64,000 bases of DNA, from assembly GCA_014607495.2 (NCBI GenBank), contig CP053175.1, positions 8,246,001 through 8,310,000 on the forward strand, written 5' to 3'. The notes under the pieces are model-generated. The model had not been told where the DNA came from. It saw only the letters and a list, made by a program, of their open reading frames with translations, and did not search any database. A program made the position numbers and the translations under genes. This DNA comes from Carposina sasakii. Its lineage: Eukaryota > Arthropoda > Insecta > Lepidoptera > Carposinidae. Of this stretch, positions 1 to 11,525 are shown piece after piece. Position 1 is the stretch's first letter, and the number at the start of each line of letters is the position of its first letter.

Positions 1-1536
1 GCGGGGAAAGATAGCTTAGCATCTATCTCATTCATTATGATGAAATAGTGTAATGTTCAAAATGCGCCAGCGTTATAGACTTTTTCCGCGGGACATTTTT
101 CAAAAGCTGTTACAGGTACTACCGGGTTAAGTTAAATTACTGCTCATGGTGTAAATAATAGTGTCATTTAATGTATTTTTAAAATATGTATGTATTCTGT
201 TAAATTAATTCACCCGAAAATTGAAATAGCTAAATTTATTTTTGCAAATGAAGTGGGGACATAGCACCGCAATTAGATTTAGAGCCTTTGATAATTTTTT
301 TAATGCGTAAACAAATAGATTTTGGTCTTAAGTTTTAAACGTTAGTCTAGATCACTGTCTGAACTTAATGAAAAAAAATTAATTAATGTGCATTTTGCAC
401 TTTCCACTACGATTTTCATCCACGCCGCGCTAAAAACGTACCTGGGAAATTCACCCTGGTTCTTATTCAGTATTTGCCTGGCTGTCACCCACACCCTGTA
501 TATTACACTCAGTCCGAAATGCTCATTGAGCGCAAAAAATTGCAAATCAAATCGTGTTGTGGCTCCAATGAAACGCTCACAACGCGTTGTGGCAATCACA
601 GAATTACCACGAAATTGTCTTCGACTACCTTTTCGAATTTTTTCGACTACCTATAATGCGTTGTGGTAGTAAAAGAAAAACGCATATAGGATGATTAAGT
701 ATAAGCTATTCACAAGTTAGTTTGACAGATTTCCATATATTTTGCTGTCAAAAGTCAAGTATAACGAGGCTGTATCACACGCGGTTTGTTAGTAGCAGGT
801 TAAATGTTTTCTTCTTTAACCAACGTCCCTCTAACCCGCCTTGCTGCGCCTACAGAAGTCCTATACTCGTACAATCTCACGTCTCGATGCACTACACGTG
901 CAGTCACGTTACCTCGCGTATTACGTATTACTACACTAATTATATACGGCAACAGTATTGCCTTTACTGCATGCCGGCATAGAGCAGATAACAAAGGGAA
1001 TCGCAGAAGCGATACATTGGAAATCGATTTTAAAATATGATAATTACAAAATACTACTTTTTTTGTAATGTCAAGGCGAATCTTAATTTTATTTTAAAAT
1101 ATTTTTTTTGTTACCACTTCACGCGTTATTTACTAAACAAATCTTCTTAAAATATTACAAAATTTCAAGTTATTTTCTATAGATAGTGCGTCCACGCAGA
1201 TGAAGCAGCGGGCAACACCTAGGATGTTATAAATACTCGTAAGTCACTATTCCCCAACGCTCGTGGCACGCGCAGTCATAAACCAATTAAGCGCTAGGGA
1301 TGCGCGTGTTCGGCGCTGTGTCGCCGTTGTCGATACTTTGATTAGTTTGGTTTAATTATATCGAAGAATAGGTTGTTGTCTTGACCTGTCTAATGAGCAA
1401 AATATCCAATTCTTTGAACTATTTACAGATCTTTTTGGCTGATGATAGGGTCATCAATTAATTTAAAATATTAGAAACCTTTATCCAATTATAGGGCAAG
1501 CAAGTGGGTAGGGAAATAATAAAATCATTAGTGAGT
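1..1536. other. Intergenic stretch, no gene recognised
   Basis: No convincing coding exon was found. Short open frames on both strands lack signal peptides, splice signals or recognisable motifs. The only repeat piece seen is an end of the CAGGGTG MITE family at about 465..500. Composition is AT-rich. Confidence 0.5.
465..500 (-). repeat. Terminal fragment of MITE family C
   Basis: The stretch reads ATTTGCCTGGCTGTCACCC and then ACACCCTGTA. This is the same terminus as the longer copies ending near 42619 and 46319. Only this end is recognisable; the rest of the element has been lost or has diverged. Confidence 0.5.
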
Positions 1537-2386
1537 ATATATATGTCGTGGCCATATTGTTAAATTGATCATTTCATGAAATGGTCGAGCATTTCATGAA
1601 GTGGTCGCATTTCATGAAGTGGCCAATTCAATTTGACCAGATCGTTAAATCGTCTACATTTCACGATTTTATCATCCACGTTTGGCCAAATCGTATTAAC
1701 AGGGTGTCCATAAAATCCGAATGTGGTAAGAGCTTATATAAATAATATATACCGTACACCATATATAAGTATACCATAAGGTATGATGGTATGATTTTTT
1801 TTGCTATTATTTATGTGATATTTTCACAATATAATATTTAAAAACATAAAAGACTTTACAAAAGCGATTCGCATCTGGCACATCGCCGGACGCTGCCTGG
1901 GCACGCTCGCTCCGCTCGCTCGGCTCGTGCGTCATTTGTCATAGTCTAACCTAACCTAACCTATCGTAATCTAAGGTTTTTGTTTAACAATATTATTATA
2001 AACCACCATTAAGTCTAATATACATTATACAATATAACACACTATCCGTGAACTTCTTCTGCATAGTCACCCTACTCTCTTTAATTTGTTTTATAACCTA
2101 GAAAGAAAAATCCGCCATCTTCACACATAAATAAAACGCGCGCAGCGCCTCTACCGGTGATTCATGTAACTATTTTACGATATGATCAATAATCTTGACC
2201 ACTTCATGAAATGATCGGGCGTTTAGTTGCCCATATCGAGAAACGATTTTTAATCATCGATCTGCCCAAACCATATCATGATGTAGCCAATAGACAGTTG
2301 AACTTTTCATGAAATGCGACCATTTCATGAAATGCTCGACCATTTCATGAAATGATCAATTCTACGATATGGCCACGACATATACA
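1537..2386. mobile_element. Foldback element with arrays of CATTTCATGAAATG
   Basis: The outer arms (about 1537..1621 and 2300..2386) are inverted copies of each other. Both begin, read inward, with ATATGTCGTGGCCATAT. Each arm carries several copies of the 14-bp palindrome CATTTCATGAAATG or a one-base variant. The centre holds unrelated AT-rich sequence, a GC-rich patch with repeated GCTCGCTC near 1905..1935, and CTAACCTAACCTAACC near 1946..1962. No protein is encoded. It is probably a non-autonomous DNA transposon. No target duplication was established and the superfamily is unknown. Confidence 0.6.
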
Positions 2387-2691
2387 CGTTGCAATTATTG
2401 ACATTGTCCCACAAGTTTCGATTTTAATTTATTGACACATTAAAAAAAAATTATAATATTATAGACGCGAAAGAAAAGTTTGTTTTTACCGCTTCGGACA
2501 TTATTTATTCAATAAATCTACTTGAAACTTACAATTAGTTTAGAGTACATAGGCTACAATATAGTTACTAGTAGGTAGGTACATACCTATAAATCAATAT
2601 AAATCTTCTATACCTTTTTGCATTCAACGATTATACCTTTATTTTGCAAGTTAAAATCGTCTATTCGTTTTGCCTCTATTCAACGTCAAAC

Positions 2692-3089
2692 TATACAGGA
2701 TGATTTTTGGTCGTCAACGTTCCCGAAAACTACGGAATCTCCTCATCATCACGATCGTTTTTCTCCATGGAAGCATACCTGGGAAGTGTCTGGTTTCCAA
2801 AATATTAGGGTCCAAAGTTGAGTAAATAGACTGCGTTTTTCTGCATAAATGCACATAGACGCGCGTAGCAGGATTTTTTCACGAAAAATAATTAATATCT
2901 GTCTATAAAAAAACTAACATTAACACTAGACACTATAAATTTCGCACGATCAAGGTATTTAAATTTTTTTTTTTTTCAAAAAAAAAAAAAAAATTCCCAG
3001 CATTTTTTTTTGGCATAAACTTACTTTATTTCATGTATAGAATACGTACCCTTCGTTAAAGGTGGCCACAAAAAAACATCCTGTATACC
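2692..3089 (-). mobile_element. MITE family A, copy 1
   Basis: A roughly 400-bp non-coding repeat bounded by TATACAGGATG and CATCCTGTATA. It matches, in inverse orientation, the copies at 11526..11896 and 47423..47813, sharing landmarks such as TTTGGACCCTAATA and CTACGCGCGTCTATGTGC. A TA dinucleotide flanks each end. It contains long A and T runs in the middle. No coding capacity. Confidence 0.75.
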
Positions 3090-3301
3090 AGTTGTAGGTA
3101 CTTACGAGTACATATTACACGAAATAAACAAGTGTCGTATCTATACTATGTTATTCTATGTTAAATCTGGGTCAAACGTGGTGATAGCGTGTTATAATAT
3201 GTGTGAACTGTCTGTCTGTCTGTTTGCATAATAACTCGTACTTGTACGTGATTTACTCCATGCACTGTGAAGAGGTACACTTGGACATTATATACATATA
3301 A

Positions 3302-3639
3302 CATGGGTGGCCAACCGGTCGATCGCGATCGACTGGTCGATCGCGTATATTAGTTCAATCAATCGTGGCAAAGCAAAAAAAATACGTGGAACAGACTGCG
3401 CAACCACTGCGCGCTGTGTTGTGAATTTATTTAAAGGTTTTTTTTTTAATAAAAAAAATACTATAAAATTATTAATAAAGAAATTTAAAAAAATCCTCAC
3501 CTATTTGTGTGGGTACTGAATTATGCCGATTCATTTTGAAGTTTGTAATTGGTAGATCGCACAGGGTGCCGATTGATTGGATTGGAGGAGGATGCCGGTG
3601 AACAGTAGATCTTGGGTCTAACCAAGTTGGCCACCCCTG
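3302..3639. mobile_element. hAT-type MITE with 8-bp target duplication
   Basis: The element runs from CATGGGTGGCCAAC to GTTGGCCACCCCTG, inverted termini of the hAT kind. It is flanked by an exact 8-bp direct repeat ACATATAA (3294..3301 and 3640..3647), the duplication length expected for hAT. Inside is a palindromic cluster of CGATCGCGATCG near 3318..3345. It encodes no transposase, so it depends on an element elsewhere. Confidence 0.85.
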
Positions 3640-3649
3640 ACATATAAGG

Positions 3650-5150
3650 TCTACCAAAAAGTACTGATTATCTTTTAACACGATTCTAGGCTTGCCTAAA
3701 ATGCCACAACCCGTTTAGGCTCTAGAGCGTGCCAAAGAAATATATACATACATACATTCGAAAAACATTTAAGACTCCTGACACAGTCGGGTAAAAATAA
3801 GAGTCTTTGTACTTTCAAATGTTTTCAGACAAATGGTTAAACATTAATCTATTAGACAAGAAACGGAATAAGAGCAGAGCATAATGACAAAATCTCCAAA
3901 AACTCCGGCCCACAATCCACTTTGCGAGCAAAAAATATTCTAACCAAATTCCCCGTTTACAGATTTCCTCTAAATATCCCATTTAAGGGAAAGCATCACG
4001 ACGGAACTGTTCGAGTAAATGTTATAAACCAATAAGGATGTTAGGTACGAGTATTATAAAACTGTGTTGAAATTAAACGCACGATCAAAAAAAAGTTTGA
4101 CCAACAAGCAACGATTTGCTTGCTACCTTTCGCTATGCGAATTGGTTTGCTCCAAGAAATCTCTATTAGGGATAAGCAGGCACTTGTACATTACGATTGT
4201 AAAGTTTTTCTGCATAAAGTATTTATGTATAATAATAAGATTTGAGACATTTTTTACAGTAAAATATATGAAATATAATGTCAAAATGTCTGATACGCGT
4301 ACGAGGAACTGTTTATTTAGTTAACAACAGTTATTTGAAATATGTATAAGCAGGTGTTTAGTTAACATAATGTTTTTACCTAAATTATTAACTTTTTACC
4401 GGAATACCCCAGAAGGAGGGTAATGTTTTTTGCATTTACGCTATAGAGGAGAGGTATCACTTCGTCTTAGTCTTGAGATTGACTCGGTTGTCTAGAACCG
4501 CTTTTGCTACTGACAATGCTAGTAGTAACAAAAGGAAACGATTTTCGCAATATTGTTTAATAGACAAATACAAATACAAAATTTAAATAGACAATATCTA
4601 TTCTTATTGGATTATACCCCTTAACCAAAAGTCTTACTCGGCGTCCCAAAATATGCGATTTCCTTAATTTTTTCTTTTCCCTCCGACACAGAAAGGGCGT
4701 GTCATTAGAACTATATCCGCTGGAGGGGGCTTTAACAGGGGGTACGGTATAGGAGAAATAACTCCGATAGGAAATATTGTATGAAAAAGTTTATAACGGC
4801 TTGATGTAAAAATAAGTATTTTAGCAATTTTACGTTTATGAAAATACTAGTGGACGCCCGTGACTTCGTCCGCATGGACCGCAGAAACAGACCCTCTTGT
4901 CCCTCTACTGACTTGTACAGTATGCCCGTGAAGAGAAGCAGCTGTAGTATTATACGTTTTTTTTTTGTTTCACTTCCAGAGCAGCATAGAACTTATTTAT
5001 TATGATTAATTTAAAGGTAACAGAATTAACGGCCCAGGTGCGTTATTGTTGTATTTTCTTTATATGTCTATTTTTGTTATCTTATTAAGATTATCCAATT
5101 AGTAAACTCATGTATTGGCTTAATAAATATACCTTTTTTATATAAATGTA
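3650..5150. other. Intergenic stretch with decayed repeat ends
   Basis: No gene recognised. It contains a worn copy of a LINE tail near 4145..4215 (CTCCAAGAAATCTCTATTAG and GGATAAGCAGGCACTTGTAC) and a reverse-oriented Helitron-like terminus near 4846..4905 starting ACTAGTGGACGCCCGTGAC. The rest shows no structure I can explain. Confidence 0.45.
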
Positions 5151-5156
5151 TATAAC

Positions 5157-5351
5157 AATACTAACAGACGCCCGCGACTTTGTCCGCGTGATGTATTCCA
5201 ATGAATATAAATGCGAAAGTATGTTTGTTTGTTTGTTATCTCATCACGGTTTAATAACTAAACCATTTTTTATGTAATTTAACATATATATAGTTGGAGA
5301 TACAGAGAAGAACATAGGCTACGAGGACGAAGTCCCGGGCAACAGCTAGTT
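5157..5351. mobile_element. Helitron-like fragment
   Basis: The left side begins with the reverse of a Helitron 3' end (AGACGCCCGCGACTTTGTCC). The right side ends GACGAAGTCCCGGGCAACAGCTAG followed by T, a forward Helitron-type terminus with CTAG. The piece may therefore be two Helitron relics lying head to head. No helicase is encoded. Confidence 0.45.
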
Positions 5352-5402
5352 TTAAAATATTAGTAAGGTAAGGATGTAGCTTCGTAGTAAGTGCTACGAA
5401 TT

Positions 5403-5422
5403 TACTACGACGCGTCGTAGTA
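5403..5422. repeat. Perfect 20-bp palindrome
   Basis: The sequence TACTACGACGCGTCGTAGTA equals its own reverse complement. Further TACGA and TCGTA words lie on both sides (5380..5440), so the surrounding region can also fold back. It could be the core of a small foldback element. Confidence 0.7.
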
Positions 5423-5850
5423 GTAACTACGTACTATGAGAAAGTATCCGATAGATATTTATTGAATAAAAAATATTAAACGAAATACTAATTTATGTAT
5501 ATCAGTAGGTATACCCAAAGAGTGGTTACTCTTAAAATTTATAGTTACAATTCCACCAACACCCTGTATAAATGGTTATACGAGTAGTAGCAGTAAATAT
5601 GAAGTAACTACATTAATCACAATGTTATAATCTACGCACGTGTATAATGCACTCCCGGTATATACGCCGCATTGGATGCTAACGTAACAAGTACGCTGAG
5701 CGAGAGATTTTTTATAGGATCAAAACCTTTTTTAGTTCTGTTGCCAACCAATAACATGACACGTTGCCCAGGTATTTGCCCATAGTAACCACGCTGGGTA
5801 GGCTACATATCAGACGAGAACATTTTTTTCAATACATTAGGGTCGATTCC

Positions 5851-5976
5851 GGCAGTCACACTTAAACCTAAACCTAATCTTAGTCAGGTCTATCTCTCTC
5901 CGTTCTTAACATAAATGGCTGAGAGAGAAAAGGACAGGTAGGACTAAATTTACGTTTAGGTTTAAGTGTGGCTGCC
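5851..5976. repeat. Hairpin repeat (small foldback MITE)
   Basis: The outer 25 bases pair as inverted repeats: GGCAGTCACACTTAAACCTA at the left and its near-exact complement at the right. Pairing continues through GACAGGTAGGAC and TCAGGTCTATC-type inner arms, leaving a short loop near 5912. No coding capacity. Confidence 0.7.
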
Positions 5977-5989
5977 ATTGTTTACTTAA

Positions 5990-6955
5990 TTACTAAAATA
6001 GTTTTAAAACACTACACCCATCCCAGATCCTGCGTGTGTTCTTCGCCAAAAATGTATTTTGAAAACAGCTATATTTTAAATACTATCAAGACTTGAACAT
6101 AATTTTACTATTGTAAATAAAAAATGAGTTTAATAACACACAACAACTACCTAACTTAATCCAACTTAGTTTTCAAGATCCTAAATGTCTCTACCCTAAA
6201 CAACATAGTGGTATCGAGTATGCAATACATACCGCGAGTACATTTAGCTAGGCAGGTGTGTTGGCGCGACAAATTGTACTCACACGTCATAATGTAATAG
6301 CTTTACACGGAGGCGATATAGCGAAGCGACGACTCGATAACTTTCCACCTTGAACTTATCGTTCATGTTGGTATTTCGACAGACAACGAATTACAACAAA
6401 TGACAAACTGCCATTTCGATAATCAACCGTAAATTTGATAGATAACCACCTGTATTATTACTAAGTACTCTTTTCTGCTTAATTAATTAGGTTAGGTAAA
6501 AAATAGCACGAGCCAAGCGAGCGAAGCGAGCGTGACATTGGAGCTAATGGGTAAACGCTAGAAGATATTTTTCTAAATGCCTAACCATTTTTTAATACGG
6601 TGTATTATAGCACAAGGTCCTCTCGTGTACAAAATGTACAATTCTGTACAATATTCTGTTGTTTGTGCATTCTATATCAGTTGCATTGTGGTTGCTTTTA
6701 ATAAATTCCTTTGGATTAAGTTATCTATAGAAATAGAGAGTACAGTCGGCATATTATGCTATGGGCAAATAATATCTGTTTATCACTTATTTTCATAACA
6801 AATCACACACTTTGCAGATGGGTTAAAAATGCCTATTTTTAGCGGGTATATTTTAGCACGCATTGGTTGCGTTTTTTCTCGATAGGTACTTACCCGTCGC
6901 TCATCTCTAGTCGCGAGTTTTATTTATTTTATTTAAAGCCTTCTTTATTTCCCAT
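5990..6955. other. Intergenic stretch, no gene recognised
   Basis: AT-rich sequence with no supported exon. A small repeat of GAGCCAAGCGAGCGAAGC near 6510..6530 resembles, in reverse, the GC-rich patch near 1905..1935, so both may come from one family. Confidence 0.45.
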
Positions 6956-7013
6956 CACCTAAATATAAATGATACATACATGACTAATACATACACTAAT
7001 AAGTTATTCGTTT

Positions 7014-9920
7014 TTAGGAATTCAGTTCTATGTCTTCTTTGATGGAAACCCCTGCTTGGGTAAAGGCCTCCTCCAGTGTGCTCCAACTTTCTCTATCTTT
7101 AGCTCGTTCTAGCCATTCCTTTCCAGCTGTGTCAATAATGTCATCACTCCATCGTTTTATCGGACGTCCTTTCCGTCTTTTCCCGCTAGGTCCAATCCAT
7201 TTCGTCGCTTCCACAGTCCATCGTTTGTCGCTGTATCGTGCTACATGCCCAGCCCATCGCCATTTTAATCGTAGGCTGTGATGCAGGACATCGATTACTT
7301 TTGTCTTCTTTCGTATATGATCGCTTCTTATTTTGTGCAATTTTCTAATCTTTAAAATGCTTCTTTCCATTGCTTTCTGACAACTGACCAATTTTGTTTT
7401 TATTTTAGTGTTATAAGTCCATGTCTGGCAGCCATACGTAAGGGTTGGCAGAATGCATGTATCCATAACTGTTTTCTTCATGTGTAGCGGATAATCGCCT
7501 TTCATAATCTCTTTGAGTGACCAGTATTTTTTCCAGCTCATATTTATACGGCGATCTATCTCTTTTTCTTCGTTTTTGTTTTCAAATGATAGCTCTTTCC
7601 CCAGATATATGTAATTCTTTACGTATTCAAGTGTCTTCCCTTCTAATTGTATTGTACGTGAATAGCTGTTAGTCATTAGTTTAGTTTTATCTTTATTCAT
7701 CAAAAGGCCAACTTTTTTGCTCTGTTCACTTAAATCATTTATCATTCTCTCCAGACCTTTGCTACTTTCTGCAAAAAGAACTATATCGTCTGCGAATCTT
7801 AGATGACTTAAGCATCGATTGCCGATGCTGATTCCTTCTCTTTCCCATTTCAAACTCTCGAAGATGTTCTGGAGCACGGCTATGAAAATCTTTGGGGACA
7901 TGGGGTCACCCTGCCTTACTCCTCGTAAAATCGGTATTTCCGGTCCGCGTTTCTCTAGTTTCACACAACTGGTGCTGTTGTCATATATATTTTTCAGAAT
8001 GTTTACATATTTGTCGTCGACTTGACATCTGTGTAGTGCTTCCCAAATTGCATCGTGTGATATCGTATCGAATGCTTTAGCGTAATCAATAAATGCTACA
8101 TATAAAGGTCTGTTGAATTCTTTGTATTTTTCTATGATTTGCTGCATTACATGTATATGTTCAGTTGTTGAGAAGCCTGACCGGAAGCCCGCTTGTTCTA
8201 TAGGTTGGTTATTTTCGATATTACTACTGATTCTACTTAATAGTATTGAGGCAAAGAGTTTATAAGTGCTAGGGAGTAGGCTAATTGGACGGTAGTTGCC
8301 TATGTCTTTGGGGTCACCTTTTTTGTACAGCAGTATTATGTCTGATTTCTTCCACTGTTCCGGTATTTGTCCCGTACTTATGATTCTGCTGAACATGTGT
8401 GATAGTGGGAGTGCCAAGAGAGCAATTCCAGTTTTTAAATTCTCATTTAGAATACCGTCTGGCCCTGGGCTTTTCTCTGATTTAAGATTTTTTATATGCC
8501 TGATTATTTCCATAGCATCCACTTTTGCGGGTTCGTCTTCAGTGTAAATATAGTTCCCAAGATAGTTGTTTTCACATATACCACCAGTGTTTCGTGTATA
8601 AAGCTCTTTATAGAAATCTGTTGCACAGTCTAAAATATCCTTTCGAGTATTAGTTCCTGGAGATTTAGTTTTTAAGTTTTGTATCCAGTTCTTGTGTGTT
8701 CTTAAATGTTTAAATGCTCTTTTAGTACTTTTGTATTGCTTTAGGTTTGTCTCTATTATATGTTTTCTGTAGTTTGCGTAATCTTTTTTGATGGCCTTGT
8801 TAGTTGTTTTGAACAGTGTACTTAACTCTTTCTTCATATCTCTAGTTTTTTGTTTAGCTTTTAGAAGTTTTGAACGTTCTTTCATCAGTTCTATTGTAGG
8901 TTTTGTGAGGATTTTGTTTGCATTAGTTTGTTTTTCTTTATTTTGTTTGATTGATGTACTCTTTTTAATTATGTATTCTATTTTGTTATAAAATGTCTGG
9001 ACGTTCATGTCGTTGTCTAAAGTTTCCAACTCTCTTATATTATTTTCCAAGTTTTTGGTATATAGTGTTATTTCTTCTTCTGTTTTGAAAGTGTTTAATG
9101 ATAATTTGAATGATTTTCTGCATTTTTTATTGTCCTGTAGAAGGTAAGTAGCTCTTACTAGTCTGTGGTCTGAACTAAACTCTAATCCGTGTAGTACTTC
9201 AATTTTTCTTATTTTCTGGGGATGATTTGACAGGATGTAATCTATTTCGTTCTTGATTTTTCCGTTTGGAGAGATCCATGTCCATTTGCGATTATATCTC
9301 GCCTTGAAATATGTGTTCATAACAGATAGTTTATTTTCAAGGGCAAATTCTATGAGCTTTTCTCCTCGTTCGTTCCTTGCTCCATAGCCAAAATTTCCCA
9401 GAACTGTGTCTTCGTTTGCTCTAGCTAGGCCCACTTTAGCATTAAAGTCTCCAATTACTAGTGCGTTTGCCCCAGCTTGATCTTGTGCTTCTTGAAGAGT
9501 GTCGTAAAATTTATCAATTTCTTCAGCTGAGGCTTTTTCGGTTGGTGCGTACACTTGAATTATAGAAAGTATCTTGTTAATGAATTGTAGTTGAAGTAGG
9601 GCCACTCTCTCGGACAAGCCTGAGAATTTTATTATGTTGTTTTTGAGCTCTTTTTTTATCAAAAACCCCACTCCATGCAGGCCAGGCGTTTCTCCTTTGT
9701 AACAAAATATAAATTCTTTGTGCTCTTCGATGTTACAACCCATTCGCCTAATTTCGGCTAAGCCTAATATGTCGATTTTTATTCTTTGTAATGAATGCAT
9801 TAATTCGATATATTTGCTTGTGGATGCTAGAGTACGTACATTAAATGTTCCAATATGTAGTAGTTTTTGACTAGTTATTTCTGGATTTTTCAGTGGAGGG
9901 TTGTGGTCATTTTCCCCCAC
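7014..9920 (-). CDS. Non-LTR retrotransposon ORF2: endonuclease and reverse transcriptase
   Basis: A 968-aa protein that nicks target DNA and copies the element RNA there. Residues 20-260 form an APE-type endonuclease: TFNVRT at 25-30, the metal-binding glutamate in LAEIRR near 56, GDFNAKVG at 157-164 and SSDH at 249-252. The reverse transcriptase spans about 475-800: YRPISLLP at 543-550, the first catalytic aspartate in FIDYAKAFD at 610-618, RGVRQGDPMSP at 666-676 and FADDIVLF at 709-716. The C-terminal part has WAGHVARYSDKRW and GRPIKRWSDDI, a pattern typical of RTE-clade elements and of proteins mislabelled craniofacial development protein 2. The frame is fully open and all catalytic residues I can check are present, so the enzyme may be functional. 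The ATG at 9920 follows the ORF1 stop by about 100 bases. Confidence 0.92.
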   Translation of the reverse strand: MGENDHNPPLKNPEITSQKLLHIGTFNVRTLASTSKYIELMHSLQRIKIDILGLAEIRRMGCNIEEHKEFIFCYKGETPGLHGVGFLIKKELKNNIIKFSGLSERVALLQLQFINKILSIIQVYAPTEKASAEEIDKFYDTLQEAQDQAGANALVIGDFNAKVGLARANEDTVLGNFGYGARNERGEKLIEFALENKLSVMNTYFKARYNRKWTWISPNGKIKNEIDYILSNHPQKIRKIEVLHGLEFSSDHRLVRATYLLQDNKKCRKSFKLSLNTFKTEEEITLYTKNLENNIRELETLDNDMNVQTFYNKIEYIIKKSTSIKQNKEKQTNANKILTKPTIELMKERSKLLKAKQKTRDMKKELSTLFKTTNKAIKKDYANYRKHIIETNLKQYKSTKRAFKHLRTHKNWIQNLKTKSPGTNTRKDILDCATDFYKELYTRNTGGICENNYLGNYIYTEDEPAKVDAMEIIRHIKNLKSEKSPGPDGILNENLKTGIALLALPLSHMFSRIISTGQIPEQWKKSDIILLYKKGDPKDIGNYRPISLLPSTYKLFASILLSRISSNIENNQPIEQAGFRSGFSTTEHIHVMQQIIEKYKEFNRPLYVAFIDYAKAFDTISHDAIWEALHRCQVDDKYVNILKNIYDNSTSCVKLEKRGPEIPILRGVRQGDPMSPKIFIAVLQNIFESLKWEREGISIGNRCLSHLRFADDIVLFAESSKGLERMINDLSEQSKKVGLLMNKDKTKLMTNSYSRTIQLEGKTLEYVKNYIYLGKELSFENKNEEKEIDRRINMSWKKYWSLKEIMKGDYPLHMKKTVMDTCILPTLTYGCQTWTYNTKIKTKLVSCQKAMERSILKIRKLHKIRSDHIRKKTKVIDVLHHSLRLKWRWAGHVARYSDKRWTVEATKWIGPSGKRRKGRPIKRWSDDIIDTAGKEWLERAKDRESWSTLEEAFTQAGVSIKEDIELNS

Positions 9921-10022
9921 GGGGACCAGCCGGCTTGGGGGAGTGTTTCTCTTATTATTCTGTTGCTGGTTCGTATTACGGTGATCGTTTTCGTTGTTCC
10001 GGCTATATGTGTATGTTGGTTG

Positions 10023-10769
10023 CTATGAACTGGTCTTCTCCCTCATAGAGTTCGATCTAGCACGTGCCATATACTCGTACGCGTTAGTTGTATTGGCTTT
10101 TTTCGGGGCTACATGTAGTGGTTTATCTGATTGTGTTATTCTGGGATTAGGTGAATTGGATGGTTCCCTTCTCCTCTTTTCGCGATTTGCCTCTGTTTGG
10201 GTTTTGACTATAAGCTTATCTACTTTTAAATAAGCTATGTTACCCTTTTTCCGTTCTTCTTCAAGCGTTTTGACAAGACTTTTGCGTGTTTCTAGTATTT
10301 CCTTCGTAAAATCTTCTTTCATGTATATGCCCGGAGGTAATTTCTTTTTGCTTCTCATTATTTCCGTTTTCCTCCAGTAGGATACAAGTGAAATTAAAAT
10401 AGGCCGCGAAGAAGTTTTTTTATTTCCAATTCTGAAGGCGTTCGCAATTTCCTGTTCTTGCAGGTTGAGTCCAAGGTAATCGTTGAGTTTTTCAGTTATT
10501 TTTTTTACACAATTCACCTCTTCATGTGAATCTTCCTTTAATCCGAAGAGAAGTATGTTATTTTTCTTTTTAGCCATTTCCAACCCTGTAATTTTTTCTT
10601 TCAGTTCTCTAACTTCGGTTTTGAGTTGTTTATTTTCTTCGTCCAACCTTTTAAATCGTTCGTCAATTTGCTGTACCACATTTTTAGTTACCGTTTCCGT
10701 TATAGTTATAGTCTGCTGTTTCATTTGTTCTTGGATTTTTTCTAATAGCATTTGCGTTTGGTTATCCAT
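10023..10769 (-). CDS. Non-LTR retrotransposon ORF1: coiled-coil nucleic-acid-binding protein
   Basis: A 248-aa protein just upstream of ORF2 on the same strand. Residues 1-65 are rich in heptads (EKIQEQMKQQT, then RFKRLDEENKQLKTEVRELK), which predicts a coiled coil that could drive trimerisation. Residues 70-185 begin NNILLFGLKED and continue with IANAFRIGNK, RPILISLVSYWRK and IYMKEDFTKEI, the pattern of the RRM-like and C-terminal domains of L1-type ORF1 proteins. The tail is basic and Ser/Pro-rich. By analogy it would coat the element RNA as a chaperone. No CCHC knuckle is present. The frame is intact. Confidence 0.8.
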   Translation of the reverse strand: MDNQTQMLLEKIQEQMKQQTITITETVTKNVVQQIDERFKRLDEENKQLKTEVRELKEKITGLEMAKKKNNILLFGLKEDSHEEVNCVKKITEKLNDYLGLNLQEQEIANAFRIGNKKTSSRPILISLVSYWRKTEIMRSKKKLPPGIYMKEDFTKEILETRKSLVKTLEEERKKGNIAYLKVDKLIVKTQTEANREKRRREPSNSPNPRITQSDKPLHVAPKKANTTNAYEYMARARSNSMREKTSS

Positions 10770-11525
10770 TTGTTATTGAAAACTTGTATTATTGCGTCTT
10801 AGGCTGCGTGTGAGCTGTCTGTATTTAGTTATTAAGCGTTATCGCAGTTTTGGTTCGAGTGGGCACACAAGAGATGGCGCTAGCGGCGCTGTCGGAATAA
10901 CAACGAACTGGAAGTGTCGTCTGTTGGCTCGTCGCTGCCGTGCGAGTGTACATATAGTCTGTGGTGCGAATTGCGTAGGTCAGGAACAACGGTTTTACAA
11001 CAATGATTATCCTTATATTTACCGTGCAGCGCTTCTGATTTTATTGCAGTAATCACTCGTAAGTAGCTCGTTTCGCAGGCTTTCTAGCGATGTATAGCAC
11101 AGGCTTAGAACGTCACTTTTAACTATATTTTTTATAATATTTTTACTGAGCAGAAAGAACACAGTGTTGTTTGGGTAACTGTCACGGAACAATACGCGAG
11201 TATGACAGAATAAATACAAATATATGTCTCGCGCTGAAATGTGTCTAATACATCACCGTAATATAATTATTGCTTTGTTCTGAGCGTCTACAACGGTTCC
11301 GTTTCGGCTTCGTTCTAACTCGAGACTTTTCGAGAATTGGCGCCCTGGTCCAAGAGAGAATGTATTTTACGCGCTGTAAGACGTAAAGAAACTACCGCAT
11401 GTTAAATACGCTCTCTGACGAGGCCTGTATGTACGTAAAAACAATTTCAAGGAATTTTGACATTTCAACTTATGGGTATGGGTACAATCCAAAACTCATT
11501 TTCGTTCACACACAAAACAAAAACA

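Larger units (their letters stand above)
6956..11000 (-). mobile_element. RTE-type non-LTR retrotransposon, two intact ORFs
   Basis: A 4-kb retrotransposon on the minus strand with a 5' leader (about 10770..11000), ORF1 (10023..10769), a short spacer, ORF2 (7014..9920) and a short 3' tail (about 6956..7013). The layout and the ORF2 C-terminus with WAGHVAR place it near the RTE clade. Neither ORF has a stop or frameshift, so the copy may be recent. The outer boundaries are estimates because no target duplication was found. Confidence 0.7.

Noticed and set aside
388..1040. Several short overlapping frames on both strands
   Set aside because: None has a signal peptide, splice context or recognisable motif; partly overlaps a MITE end.
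7030..8991. Plus-strand frames opposite the RTE ORF2
   Set aside because: Antisense shadows with biased composition and no domain.
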